From NCBI RefSeq assembly GCF_041146795.1, contig NC_135185.1, forward strand, positions 21,782,529 through 21,846,528: a DNA stretch of 64,000 nucleotides, in the 5' to 3' direction. The DNA comes from Maylandia zebra (taxonomy: Eukaryota; Chordata; Actinopteri; Cichliformes; Cichlidae). Position 1 is the first letter of the stretch; each line of letters begins with the position of its first letter. The position numbers were made by a program, and so were the translations under genes. The notes below the pieces were generated by a model, which was given only the letters and a program-made list of their open reading frames with translations, did no database searches and had not been told where the DNA came from. This document shows, one piece after another, positions 34,009 to 47,800 of the stretch.

Positions 34009-36640
34009 TATTAAATTAACAGTAACAAAAAATTGGTTAGAGTTGTATTGTCACAGCACAAAGCAGAAGCAAGTGTTTTAGAATCAGTGCATAATAGGCT
34101 GAAACATGTTAAGTCACACTCTGGAGAAAACGGCTCTAGGATCGGTTCGTTGTGGGAAAGGCAAGGATTTACACTGGATGGTCTTGTTTTTCCACTAACA
34201 TCTAAGAAAAGTCGTTTTGTGCAATTGTGTCATAGAAATGCCAATCCATTTTCAATCAAATGTTGTCAGATATGTGAGAAATGAAAACTGGCAGTGTTTG
34301 CACTTGGCTAGATTAGTGTGATATATTTTTTTAAATATATATATGCGTCTAGTTTTTTGTTTTTTTTTTTGTTTTGTTTTCTTTTTGAGGAGGGAAAATG
34401 AATGTTGCTATTTTTTTTTTTTTTAGAACATAATGACTGTTGTGCTTTAGACTGACACTTTTTATTATTGGTCCTAATCAGTTATGGTTTAACGGCAAAA
34501 AAAAAGAAGAAAAAGGGCGCTAATGATAATCATTTGATGTAGAGTACCTCCTATTTGGCATTTATGCACGTGTGGCAGGGAAATGCAACTTACAGTAACT
34601 ATTTTATATGAAACTGTACTTTTATTACTGAACACACTCAGATTTAAGAACTAGAAATGAACATGTATAGTTTTAGTAAGAAGATATAGAGTGATTTTTG
34701 AATTATACTTTATATAAATCAACCTGACTTGTTTCCAAGGCAAAGAACTCGAAAACCACCTGGATATAAAGTAATAACAGTGTACAGCACTTAAAATCAA
34801 ACCTAAAGAAAAGAGAATCATATATAATTCCTCTATAATCCTTGTTGGTAAATTAAGATCTTTTCACTTCCAATGAAGGTCTGAAGTCACTTCCTACTGC
34901 GTGAATCAGCATTTCCTCCCCAAAAATCAGGTTTGTGGATATGATCTCCCTTGGTGTGGGATTTCTAATGCTTGTGCGTCTGTATAGATAAATCAGCAGT
35001 GGCAAACTTAATTTAAACACTCAAGGCGGGTGGAGAAAATGCTGACAATTTTGTTAGTTTGCTGTATATACTTGCTCATGTATGGTATTTGCCTAGATGT
35101 AGAAATATTGTTATTTTATTCGTGCTGCACACCTTGCTTGAGCATAACTGGCTCTTTATTTCAAAATGTTTTTCTTTTTTTGTTTTTGTTTTTTTTACTG
35201 TGGAATGAAAATAGAGAAGAACAGTGAAATATGCTAAAAACAGGTACAATATGTCACCAATACATCAATAAGTGAGTGTAACACTTCACTTTAACGTGGC
35301 CTTTTTCCAGGAAATTAAGAGAGTGATCCTCTATAATACTGTGGTTGGAAGTATTGTAAAAATGATATTTGTCACATATGTATTTAATCAACAGTAATTT
35401 GTCTTTGTGATGCACAACACATTAGTGGTGTCAGCACTTGTTATAACCTTTGCAGGCCCGTTATGATGATTTTAACATTAGTGCTTAGTGCGTACTGACT
35501 TGTAAAAAGGCCACTGTGTTTGAAGTGTTATCTCCAAAAGTTTTGTGTTTTTGCTGGTTACAAATATTGACACATCTACTATATTTTAGAATCTCCTGGA
35601 GGTACAAAACATGACCTCTTTTATAGCAATTATTTCCAAGGTAGTATGCCAAAGTCACCTTAAAGAAAACAAAAAATAATCAGAAGTTGTTTTTAAATGT
35701 CTGACTAGTTAATCAAAGTAATATATTTTAATTAATATATTTTAATATAAAAGATCTATTTGCTAATTGTTTTTGACAAATCAACAGGGTATTTACTATA
35801 TTAATATATTGGCTGTCCCGTTCTTTCCTATAGTGTTTTTTTTTCTAGGCTGGACAGACCACCGTGCAGAATAATCACTTTTCAAATAGTCCAGGTATCT
35901 GATATTCTGTATGGTCCAGGTTTTTTAGTGAATCCATTGGTCTATATTTTTCAATGAAGATGTTGTCTAAAGTGTAGCTTTTACTTGTCTATTTGCATCA
36001 TCACTTTATGAAAAGATAATGTTTTAATGCACCATTTAAAAGTCATTCATTTAATATAGTTTTATTTTTTAGTTGGTGGGTGTGTCTTGTGGAAAGTTGT
36101 TTTTGAGGGCTAGAATCTAGTAGGAGTTTCACAAGGCATAGAAATTTCACTTATTAAGGACATAATGATGTTTTAATTAGTGATACAGATGTCTCTTTTA
36201 TTCTCATTTTTGATCCCCATTAAACATTTACGTCATATTTGGTTGAAAGTGATGTTAGAGTCCTGCTGGACTGGATTGCACTGCAAAAAATATTAACAAC
36301 AATCATTCTCAATCCTAAAGGCAGCTGACATTTTGGTTAATGATGACTGAAACAAGAGTCCAACAGCAGTCCCAATCAATACTAAGGCTAACTGTGTGTG
36401 TGCATTTGGATGTGTAGAGCACATCATATAGAAAATGGCTGGAAGAAGGGAAGGGGGGGGTCTCCACTTTTTTTCCCTTCTTCTTTTAATGTCATGTTTG
36501 ACACTAGGTGAATTTCTTAAATGTCAGTGTCATTTTGTCTCCATTTAAAACTCCAGGTGAATGTAATATAGTAATCAGAACTTGTAAACAAAGTGTATTT
36601 TATCAAAGTAATAGAATATTATGAATAAATAATAATGGAA
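34009..36640 (+). other. ASXL2: ASXL2 3' UTR (long)
   Basis: AT-rich, gene-free sequence following the ASXL2 stop. The first strong poly(A) signal I note in a plausible end context is AATAAA at 36624-36629 (ATGAATAAATAATAATGG). Mammalian ASXL2 also has a very long 3' UTR (recollection). The exact end is not fixed by sequence alone. Confidence 0.5.
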
Positions 36641-36698
36641 AAAGTTTCTTCTTTGACTGCATCTTCATTTTATTGTATTTTTTGTCTTTGGTACTATT

Positions 36699-36706
<8 letters not shown>

Positions 36707-36748
<42 letters not shown>
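36707..36748. repeat. (TA)21 microsatellite
   Basis: An uninterrupted TA dinucleotide run just beyond the proposed ASXL2 poly(A) site, separating it from the DTNB promoter region. Confidence 0.92.
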
Positions 36749-36755
<7 letters not shown>

Positions 36756-37109
36756 TTTTTTTAAAGCACAATAATGTTACGACCCCTGTATGGGCCAGTC
36801 TGACAAAAAAAATTCTGTTGCTCCAAAGTTTGACATAATAACCCTGATTGCTGTAGCTGAGTTATCCCTGACTGTCTTAGAAAAATGTAAAAAAGAAATG
36901 TGGTGGGGTGTCTCCTAAAGATCTCTGCCCTTAGGAGGGATACATGTTTTTATATGAGGTCACCACACTGTCACAGTTGGGGAGCGGGTATTATTTTCAT
37001 TAAATAGCTTCAAAAAATAAACTATATTTAATTTAATATTTAAAAACATTTGGGGTCAGTATATTATCCACAAGAGTCCAGTTGTTGAATAAAGAACAGG
37101 AACACTCTA

Positions 37110-37410
37110 TGACGCTGTTGAACTGCATTATGAGAAATGTAGAGCCCAGGAGTTATGGAGCTTGGTTCTCCAGACAACTAGAAAGTCATGATACTTTTCC
37201 GGTCTTTTAGAAAGTATTTGCGCCGGCCACATCTCTTTCTTTCCCCTCTTTATGAAAGTCCCAAACTGCTGCAGTATCCCTTTAAATGAGTCTAAATGAA
37301 TTCTGTGCTTCTTCCTATTCAGTGTATAATATTGGGGATTATATTTCAGAGTAACAGCGGTATTAATAATAGTAGTGCGCCTTTAACCAGTGTGCGTGCG
37401 CACATGCGTA
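37110..37410 (+). promoter_or_regulatory. DTNB: DTNB promoter with ZNF143-like and NRF1-like motifs
   Basis: CTGCATTATGAGAAATGTAG at 37123-37142, read on the minus strand, resembles the ZNF143/SBS consensus ACTACAATTCCCAGAATGC. GCGCACATGCGT at 37398-37409 fits most of the NRF1 palindrome GCGCANNTGCGC. GC content and CpG frequency rise from 37370 onward. No TATA box is seen. Confidence 0.45.
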
Positions 37411-37664
37411 AAGTGTACTAGTAGTTGGTCGCGCATGGCATCTTCGTGCCTGCTTGTATCTACTGTCCTCTGCCGCTGGGTCGCTGACGATGCCGAGCGG
37501 AGCAGGGCGCCTCTACGTTTCTGTGTGCGGCTACAACCGCAGTTGCGAAGACTGAAGTCGGATGAGACGGGAGAGGGGCTTGAAAAACGACGATGGATGG
37601 TCCGAGCTGTTTCTCATCGCCCGGACAGCTTTAACATCAGGGGAAACGCGTGGATTTATTAAAG
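37411..37664 (+). other. DTNB: Probable untranslated first exon of DTNB
   Basis: A CpG-rich segment ends at a good donor (TTAAAG then GTGAGAAG at 37665). The next DTNB exon starts at 41879, one base before its ATG, so this exon would be entirely 5' UTR. An open frame starting at 37390 stops at 37662, just before the donor, so it would act only as an upstream ORF. The transcription start is estimated. Confidence 0.5.
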
Positions 37665-40600
37665 GTGAGAAGTGGGGCTGTCCAGCACGGAGGAAATATC
37701 CCCCTTATTCGCCCATAGCCACTTACATCCTCCCTATCTGATGCTGCTGCTGCTGCCACCGATGATGATAATGCTCTAAACGCAACCTGCGCGATTTTCC
37801 TCCGGTAAAGGCCAATTCCCCGCCATGTATCTTACTTGGCTGTGGAGACACCAGTAGGATTTGAAGAAATGCAGAATTGTCATTGTTTGTTAACCAAAAA
37901 AATACAAATTAAAAAAATAAAAAATAAATGTATGGACATCACGACACACATTCCCCACTGCGGAAATAAGGTAAATAGGCGGTTAAATCAGCAACATGGC
38001 TGCGTTGATGCTCTGCCGTCGCTTTAGAAGTGATTTTTAAGTGTTGCGGTGCTGCTCAGCGTTAGAATTAAGGCTCGTAGAAAGGGAGAAGTGAATGATA
38101 TCAGCGGCGGAGAGATACTGCAGTAACCGAGTCCTTATGTTGACTCGCGTCAAAGGATGTTGTCATTACCTTGGAGCTGAAGGTGCGGTTACAGTAAAAT
38201 GCACCTTTCCATGCCTGTGATGATTACTACACAGTCTGACTTCACTGCAAGCATCTGACATCCAAATTATTACGAGCTTGTGATTGTTTATGGGGAGATG
38301 AATAAATGGCACTAGCCAGAAATCCCATTGATCGGGACCGGTGAAACAGTGATCACACCGACTGTGATCTGAATGTGCTGAATTTATTTTGGCATGAATT
38401 ATTAAAAACTTCCATCAAATAATCAACTTAACCGTTAAACTGTCATCTGCTTACAGGCTCTGATTACACGTCTGTGAACACGAACTGCCAGTGTGCAACC
38501 CTTGTTGCATACTCATGAATTTCAGCAGTTACCTCATAGAGGGAATTTATTTACAATGAACCATTGTGATATTTTGCTGACATGTCTCTGCTGGGTCTTC
38601 CACTGCATAACCAATGTTTTTTAACCATTTCGCCAAAGGGCAGCCGTGCCCCTTTGACATATCTGCTCTAAAAATGCCCCCAAAGCTCTTTTTTTTTCTC
38701 TATTTAGAATCACAATTATGATATATAATTGGTCTGACTTTATCCAAACTACCATGCTTTGCCAGCTCCAAAGGCATGTGATGGTGTTTATAAGCACTGA
38801 AGCTGATTTTTGACTATTGCACAGAGTGGTTTTGCTGCTTGTGAAACGAGTGGTTGTTGTCAAAGAGCTGAAGATGAGTCATTCAGTTGCTCAAAAAAAT
38901 TAATTATTTGGAAAAAATCTGACATTTCGTTTGGTTTTTCAAGCAAACATCAGATTCCCACAACTGGATTTTCTGCTTTACTCAACCCGCTGTTTAGGAA
39001 GTGGGAGGTTTTGCTTGTTAGAAAGCCAGGCTGTAGTTAAAGAAATCACCCAAAGCTGTCGTATGGCAAAAATATTGATTGAACATTTGAGAAAAATATC
39101 AGCAGATTGTTTGATGTTGAAAATAGTCTTTAGATGTGGCTCTTATTATATTAATATCTATTATTTAAAACTTAATTTCAATGAAGCGTCCCCTTTAAAA
39201 ATCTTTGCTGGCTCTTGTAAGCAGCACAGAGAAATGTTCAAGACAAGGGAGAGGTGCGAGTTTGTGACTGGAAATAGGCTCTGTCATAACATTAGAGATC
39301 AGTCTGTCTAAAACAAGGTTGGATAGAAGTGAAAGCAAAATAAAAAAAGGGGGGGGGGGCTTCTTGTCTACACACTTCGAACCTTGGCTTCTATGGTTTG
39401 CTGATCAGCTGAATGCCCTCAATTCACCATGAGAATAAGCAAGTAATCTAAACATGTTTGGGATACTCTTGAGTCCTTGGTCCCAGGGACACCCAGTGCT
39501 AATGGCTTATTGGCTATCCCTAATGTGCTCTGTGTCCGTCATCATTAAGTGGTTCCTTTGCAGCTCAGTCGGTGTCATTAGCCCACAGGATGCAGTCACT
39601 GCTGAGCGGGATGTCATAGAGAATTATCATTTGCACAGACCACAGGCACTGGAGTGCTCCCTTGCTGGCTCACCAGTATCTCTACAGGAGGCGATGGAGG
39701 GGAGGTTAAGAAAAGCACAAAGTGAGAGTTAATAAGTCCTTGAAGGAGGTAAACAAGGGAGGTGTTAATTACTTATTTAAAAGTCTACTACATTTTGTCA
39801 GCGTGAAATAGCTCATCTCTCGTAGTAATGGTGGTGTCGAGTCAATATCAAGACACCCTCGCTGACCTTTTTCAATTTGTTTTTTTTTCACAGGGTCAAC
39901 GTTTAAGGCTTCACTTTGTTGACATACAGTGTGCGGCAGGTAAGTACTTTTAAAATCAGTGTGATATAATATGTCACATGTAAAGCATGTCATATAAGCG
40001 CTTGGTAAGCAGGAAAGGATACGGTGTCCATGTGCAAATTGTCTTCACGGTAAATTATTTTTGTCAGATAAGAAAACAAGTCCAAAAGAATTGGTGGTAA
40101 CGGTAAATTAAATTGTCCTGTGTTTGAGAGAAGTGACACTGTAAAGAAGTGACTGGAATCACAATAATAAAAGCCATGGAGATGCTTTTGAAAAATAGTA
40201 CAGAGAAAGAAGTGAATGAAGTAATGAAACCTGTGTTGTTTCAAAGGGGGCTTTTCTTTCCCTGCTGAGCTGAGAAGAAAACATACACCAGCAGTGAATC
40301 CTGTTTGAAAATGCACAACAGAGTCAACAGTGAAGTTCAATCAGGCAGCAACAGTTAAAGCTGTTCAATAGGCATCTCTTCTTTGGTATCAGATAATTAT
40401 TTGGGGGCACTGAGAAATATGTACATGCTCGTGAGTTTAGAGCTAAATAGATTTTGTCATCATATTTTAAAAGATTTGTAGAGATTGCAATTTCCTTGGC
40501 TTCTTGAGATTTTCTTTCTAAGAACTGCAATAGACAGCATACTTTTCTTTAATGCAAAATTTATTTTCACTAGTAAAGAATTGATAAGATTGAATAATTT

Positions 40601-41878
40601 TGCCAAACTGCAGTAAGTTACACTTACTCTTTCATTGCTCATACCGAGGCTGATACTGATAGCTTTAGCCATTTTGCCTTTGCTACCTTTTTAAAATATC
40701 CATGTTCAGCTTGGTGAGGGGGATTTAAGTGTCTTATTAAATTTGTTGTTCCATTTTGTGGCGATTTATTTTGCCAAGGTTTGTGTCTTCACCCAATAAG
40801 ATGCTAGTATATGACTGTTTGCCTATGCCATTGTGGTCTGGCCCATAATAAGCCATATATGTACATGAGGCTGACTGGCTGGTCACCTGTCTGGGCAAAG
40901 AACACTGGAAATCAGCTGATTCTGGTCTCTTGTTGGTCAGTTGGCGCATCTCTAGTTATTTCCACTTCCCCCAAGAGTTAGATCGCGTAATTGATCTAAA
41001 ACATTCTCACATTGGTAAGCTAGTATAGCCAGAAACTGGTAAAACTGTCTATGCAGAAATACTGGAATACTATATATAAATATCCCTTATGTAACCCACC
41101 CTAAACTACAACCTATTCTGGTCATTATGTGAGTTTTAGAAGCTGGAGAGCAAACAATTTCCACATTTTCAAATCTTTATACTAAGCTAAGCTATTTGGC
41201 ACCTGATTGTAGCTTCATATTAAACCTACAAATGTGAAAGGATATATTTTTTTATTTTTCCTTATATACCTAATGAAGGAAGTAACATCATCCGGACAGT
41301 GTTAAACTCTTCTTTTTAATAAAAGTCACAGTTCTGACACGGCTATTCTTTTACCAAGCACACTCTCAGTATAATGTATATATAATTTCTTTTCAGTTCT
41401 CTGTCCCTTCTCGGTAATAGGGAATGGACTAGTAATAAACAAGTGAAATTTCAAAGCAAAATCATCTACATAGTTGACCAAGGTTATATTGATGACTAAC
41501 GCTGTCCTTTGTGCAGAGGGTAAATTGCAAACTTCCTGCTGGTACAGCCGTATTCAAGGGTTCATCTGAGTGTTTCAATAATTCATTATAGCCACATAAT
41601 GGATCACTTACTGTGTGCCCTCCACTGGTAAATGTAATTTAGACTTGAACACCAGATCCTTTTCTATTCTGTTTTATCCACAAAAATCATCTGTTCTGTA
41701 TATATCTGCATTTTCTTTAGTTTTATGCAAGAAGTGTAGTTCATTCAAATCCTTCTTAGTCCTATCTCTATGACTTCTGACACTGAAATGAGTTGTGTGT
41801 TGCATTTATTACTATGCTGCTGTGCAGTAAGCACAGTAAGAGTAAGTGCTGCATGCACTGGTGTTTGATGTGCCACAG
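37665..41878 (+). other. DTNB intron 1 (4.2 kb)
   Basis: No exon or intact mobile element recognised. It begins GC-rich, then becomes AT-rich. A G run lies near 39350-39358. Confidence 0.5.
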
Positions 41879-41879
41879 A

Positions 41880-44800
41880 ATGATCGAGGAAGGCAGTAAA
41901 CGAGGCAAGGCCATGGTGGAGAAGAGACAGCTCTTCATGGAAATGAGTGAGTGGAGTCGACTGCGAGAGATGTCTTTTCACTATCTCATGTAATGCACAA
42001 ACATGCATGGTCCCTCGCGTGTAATTCCTCCCACACAGAGCGTATCACTGATTAAATAAACATTCAAAAAGCTTTAAGTGATATTTTTACTTTGATATCA
42101 GATTACATTTGTCAGGTATAGATGATTTTTTGAGACTGCGTTTCTCTTATTTTTCAGGAGCTCAAAACTTTGATGTCATCAGACTGTCAACTTATAGGAC
42201 TGCCTGCAAACTTCGGTTTGTGCAGAAGAGATGTAACCGTAAGAAAAAAATGTCACCTCTTTTCAGCCGTTATAACACCAGCAGAAACATTTGTTTGAAC
42301 ATGAATGCAGACTTGATTGATTGTATTCTGTCTGTTTGCCAATCCCCCCTCACAGTTCATCTGGTGGATGTCTGGAACATGATCGAAGCCTTTCGTGACA
42401 ACGGGCTCAACACATTGGACCACAATGCTGAAATCAATGTGTCACGACTGGAGACTATTCTGTCTTCCATTTACTACCAGCTCAACAAGCGGCTGCCCAC
42501 CACCCACCAGATCAATGTGGAACAGTCCATTGGGCTCCTGCTCAACTTCATGGTGGCCACATATGATAGGTATGGAATAGGTGCACAACACAGAGAAGTA
42601 CTATACTGTAGTCTAGTCTGTAGGTGGTGTTGTTTGGATAGAAACAACAAACAACAAAAGAGTAAAGGCACAGCTCTTATTTAGGATCTTTTAAAGATAA
42701 TATTTACCAAAGGAGGGTGGCACATTGGAGCAGTGGTTAGCACTGTTGCTTCACAGCGAGATGGTTCATGGTTTGAATCTGCTGGCTAATAGCAAATTCA
42801 AGATAAGTGTAACTGCAGGACTGCAAGAAAATTTACTGTATGCAGTAAAAAAAAAATTCAACAGAACAACAAGCAAAGATGAATCCAACATGAGTTTTGC
42901 AATAAACTGTAAATAGTTTTTATAAATAGGTTAAAAAGACAAAAAGTGGCTACAGATTACTGGATCAAGTCCACTAATATAAAACATGTGGAAACCTCAC
43001 ATTGTCACAAAAGAGGAGCTGAAGCCATCAACTATTTGACATTGTTGCTTCAAATCAGTTTTTAGGTAATAATCAATTCTTAATCGCTTATAAAATGCAT
43101 TGCTTAAAAAAAAAGCTTTTTCTTATTTGAAATAAGATACACAAATCACACAGATATCACAAAGATACAGACTTGGCACTGACTGAGGAGACACAGGAAA
43201 CACGGAGCACAGGAGGAGCACAGGAACAGAAACCAAGAAACCAGAAATGATAAATTATGAAATCAAAGACTATATAATAACTGAAAATACAAAACACTGC
43301 GTCACTGACCCAGGACCGTGACATAAACTTTGTCACCTGCTATCATTCTGTTGTCAGTCTGCTATTGAATGGGTCAAGCTGGCAATTACGTACTTTATCA
43401 AGCTAAGTGTTTTTCCAGTGTTGGATTTAGTGTAAACTTGTTCAGCTAACATTATCTCAGGATGGTCATGCAGTTGAGTCGTATTCCCAGGGTATTTTCA
43501 TTTATTATTTTCTATTTATTTTCATTCTTTTAACAAAAAATATTGATATTTCATGTCCCTGGGTTAATACAGTATCACCATGCAAAAAATCACAATACTG
43601 TGCTGGTTCGATTTTTTTTCCCGCCACCCCAAATATCTCAGCAATTGAAGTTCAAGAGAAGAAGTGACAGTTCTAAAAATGATCTACAGCAGATCAATGG
43701 TGTCGAAAGTCATCCCCTTAATAGAAGAAAAAACTAGTAAAAAAATCCATCAAAAACCTTACACAGGATCCGAGAGATACACTGGAGCCTGCAGATAATC
43801 CACTGTTTGCTAAAGCCTCAAAAGAAATGGTAGGTTGGCTGTCAAGGAAGGGAAACTAGGATAAAAGACTGAGGTGTGCCAAATTACACAAGAACCGGAA
43901 TGAAAATCAGTGGCAACAGGTCTTGGATTCATATGATTAGTATATATGGAGGAGATCAGGTACAAAAGTATCTGCAGCTATCTGTAAAACACAGTACAGA
44001 CTCTGTCATGGTTTGACTTTGCATTTCAGTCAGTGGTTTTGGGGGATCTTATCAAAATTGATGGAATTATGAACGTAGAAAAGTGCCATCAGATTTTGAT
44101 TCGCCATGCAATACCATCTAATATAATCTGATTAGCAACAACTTCATTTTTCAGCATGACAATGATCCCAACCTTGCCACTGCAGTAAAAGCATACCTGG
44201 ATAGAAAAACAGTAGAAAACTATCAGTCATTTGGAGTGGCCTCCCCAGAGCCCAAACCTCAACAGAATTAAACAAAAGGGAGCCAACATCCAAAGAAGAA
44301 CTTAACTTTGAATGTCCTTCGGGAAGTGGGAAGAGAACTATTCCTGACGACTACTTAAAGAAATGGCAAGTAAGAGAGTTCAGGTTGTGTTGACGAATGT
44401 AGGTGGTTAAATTAAATACTGACTTTCAAGCTCACTAATAAATCAGTAATTTCGGGAGCCTTTTCTCATCTTCCTAGCAAAATATATAGAAATCTGAGGT
44501 GGCTCTGGACTTTTGCACAATGCTCTTTTTGAACCTTTTTTAAATCAAGTGCAGTTTTAAAATTTCAACCCATAAATCTTCACAAATCCACATTTCTGAC
44601 TCTGTGATTTGTCACACTAACAGAAAGACTGCCACCTCCCAAAGATTTGCTTGGGCACTTCCAAGTGTTCTCCTTCTGGTTTGTGTTGTGTTATATGTGA
44701 TTAAAAAGACCAGGGGAGAACATTTCCTGTAGCTGCTTAACTTTCAGGATGTTAAATAGACACTTATACATGGCTGAGTTATTTCCAAACATAATCAAAA

Positions 44801-47800
44801 TACAGTAAAACCATTACTGGCACTTAGATGGTCCATGGATCTTGTTTTCAGAAATCCCAGAAATACAGATTGGTGCAGAGGACAGAGTATCAATGACCCA
44901 GCAATCGATGAAGAATGTAAAATGTTATTAACTTCTAGTAGGTTCAAAATCAGGATTTTAGGTGGGTATGGATCAGGCTAACAAATAGACTCTAAGCTAG
45001 CTAATAATTAAGATTATACAAGCATATTTACTTTTATTAAAGGACCCTGTCTATGTACATTTAACTAACTGAAATATTAAACCGCTCATCAATCAAAAAT
45101 GTTAACATATAAGCTACCCTGTACCGGTCGACAAAGTCTGGTAACCCTGGAGATGTTTTACGGTACGTCCCTCCTCTTAATATCCGCTTCCTGAATCAGG
45201 GAGGTTTATTATTGACCATAAAGCACTCTCTCATTATTGTACCTCGTGTACTCAAATTGATTGGCTGCTTGCCCTCTCCATTCAGGGATCCATTCAATTG
45301 GTTTACTTTTATCTGTAAAGCCATTCTGGTCCCACTCTGTTATTATTCATGCTCCCGTATCTCTGTGAAACTTTTGGAAACGACTTGCTGCAGTCACAGG
45401 AAGCAGTTTTGCTATCTGTCCCTCAGGTCCAAACTGAATTAGGCAGGAGAGCTTTCATCCACTCTGTTACTTCTGCTCGGAAGCAAGAGCTAAATGAATC
45501 TCAGACGAAACAAGCTGGTTTCGCTAGGCAAGTTAAAACGATTTATAAGAAGAATACAGGGAGTGCAGAATTATTAGGCAAGTTGTATTTTTGAGGAATA
45601 ATTTTATTATTGAACAACAACCATGTTCTCAATGTATTAGTATTTTTAGTATTTATTTATTTATTGTCATTGTCAAGAACAATGAAATTGCGTTTGGGGC
45701 TTCCATACAACCCAAAAAAAAGAAGAAAATAATAAATACCCCTTAAAACCCAAGTGTACATATTTAACCCAGTGTGACTCCAATGCAATAAGACAATCCT
45801 TAGCAATAATGTTCGTAGAAATTCAGACAAAGACCTGAGAAACATGACAAAATACAACAATGCAACCCATTCAATATTATTGTACTGTGAGATATGATAT
45901 CAGATATGATAGTTATCTATTTAAGAAAGAGGGGGGGGGGGGGGGCAGGAAGGGTAAGAGAATAAAGATATGATGCACCAATGCAGACCAGTTCATTGCT
46001 ATTAAGAAGTTGGATATGGTTATTGTCCGTGAGAGGGGGGCAGAGAGTTCAGGAGCCTCACAGCCTGTGGATACAGGCTGTTGGCCAGTCTGGATGTTCT
46101 GGCCTGTATAGACCTGTACCTTCTCCCTGAGGGCAGCAGATGGAAAAGGTGGCGCGCAGGGTGATGTTGGTCCCGCAGGATACTGTGCACCCTCCTCAGA
46201 CAGCGAGTGGGGAAGATATTACTGATCTCTGGCAGACTTGTTCCAATAATTCTGCCAGCTTCTTTCACCACCCGCTGGAGTGCTTGCTGATCGGCCTTGG
46301 TGCAGCTGGGGAACCACACTAGAAATCCATACGTCAGAACGCTGCATGAACCCAAAAAACTCATTAATATCAAAGCTGAATGTTTTTGGAAGTAGTTTTT
46401 AGTTTTAGCTATTTTAGGGGGATATCTGTGTGTGCAGGTGACTATTACTGTGCATAATTATTAGGCAACTTAACAAAAAACAAATATATACCCATTTCAA
46501 TTATTTATTTTTACCAGTGAAACCAATATAACATCTCCACATTCACAAATATACATTTCTGACATTCAAAAACAAAACAAAAACAAATCAGCGACCAATA
46601 TAGCCACCTTTCTTTGCAAGGACACTCAAAAGCCTGCCATCCATGGATTCTGTCAGTGTTTTGATCTGTTCACCATCAACATTGCGTGCAGCAGCAACCA
46701 ACAGCCTCCCAGACACTGTTCAGAGAGGTGTACTGTTTTCCCTCCTTGTAAATCTCACATTTGATGATGGACCACAGGTTCTCAATGGGGTTCAGATCAG
46801 GTGAACAAGGAGGCCATGTCATTAGTTTTTCTTCTTTTATACCCTTTCTTGCCAGCCACGCTGTGGAGTACTTGGACGCGTGTGATGGAGCATTGTCCTG
46901 CATGAAAATCACGTTTTTCTTGAAGGATGCAGACTTCTTCCTGTACCACTGCTTGAAGAAGGTGTCTTCCAGAAACTGGCAGTAGGACTGGGAGTTGAGC
47001 TTGACTCCATCCTCAACCCGAAAAGGCCCCACAAGCTCATCTTTGATGATACCAGCCCAAACCAGTACTCCACCTCCACCTTGCTGGCGTCTGAGTCGGA
47101 CTGGAGCTCTCTGCCCTTTACCAATCCAGCCACGGGCCCATCCATCTGGCCCATCAAGACTCACTCTCATTTCATCAGTCCATAAAACCTTAGAAAAACC
47201 AGTCTTGAGATATTTCTTGGCCCAGTCTTGACGTTTCAGCTTGTGTGTCTTGTTCAGTGGTGGTCATCTTTCAGCCTTTCTTACCTTGGCCATGTCTCTG
47301 AGTATTGCACACCTTGTGCTTTTGGGCGCTCCAGTGATGTTGCAGCTCTGAAATATGGCCAAACTGGTGGCAAGTGGCATCTTGGCAGCTGCACGCTTGA
47401 CTTTTCTCAGTTCATGGGCAGTTATTTTGCGCCTTGGTTTTTCCACACGCTTCTTGCGACCCTGTTGACTATTTTGAATGAAACGCTTGATTGTTTGATG
47501 ATCACCCTTCAGAAGCTTTGCAATTTTGAGACTGCTGCATCCCTCTGCAAGATATCTCACTATTTTTGACTTTTCTGAGCCTGTCAAGTCCTTCTTTTGA
47601 CCCATTTTGCCAAAGGAAAGGACGTTGCCTAATAATTATGCACACCTGATATAGGGTGTTGATGTCATTAGACCACACCCCTTCTCATTACAGAGATGCA
47701 CATCACCTAATATGCTTAATTGGTAGTAAGCTTTCGAGCCTATGCAGCTTGGAGTAAGACAACATGCATGAAGAGGATGATGTGGACAAAATACTCATTT

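Noticed and set aside
37390-37662. 90-residue open frame at the DTNB promoter considered as coding start
   Set aside because: It stops two bases before the exon 1 donor and cannot join the DTNB frame; the ATG at 41880 gives the conserved N-terminus.
46995-47569. Plus-strand open frames of 78-113 residues in DTNB intron 4
   Set aside because: Antisense shadows of the Tc1-like transposase pseudogene.
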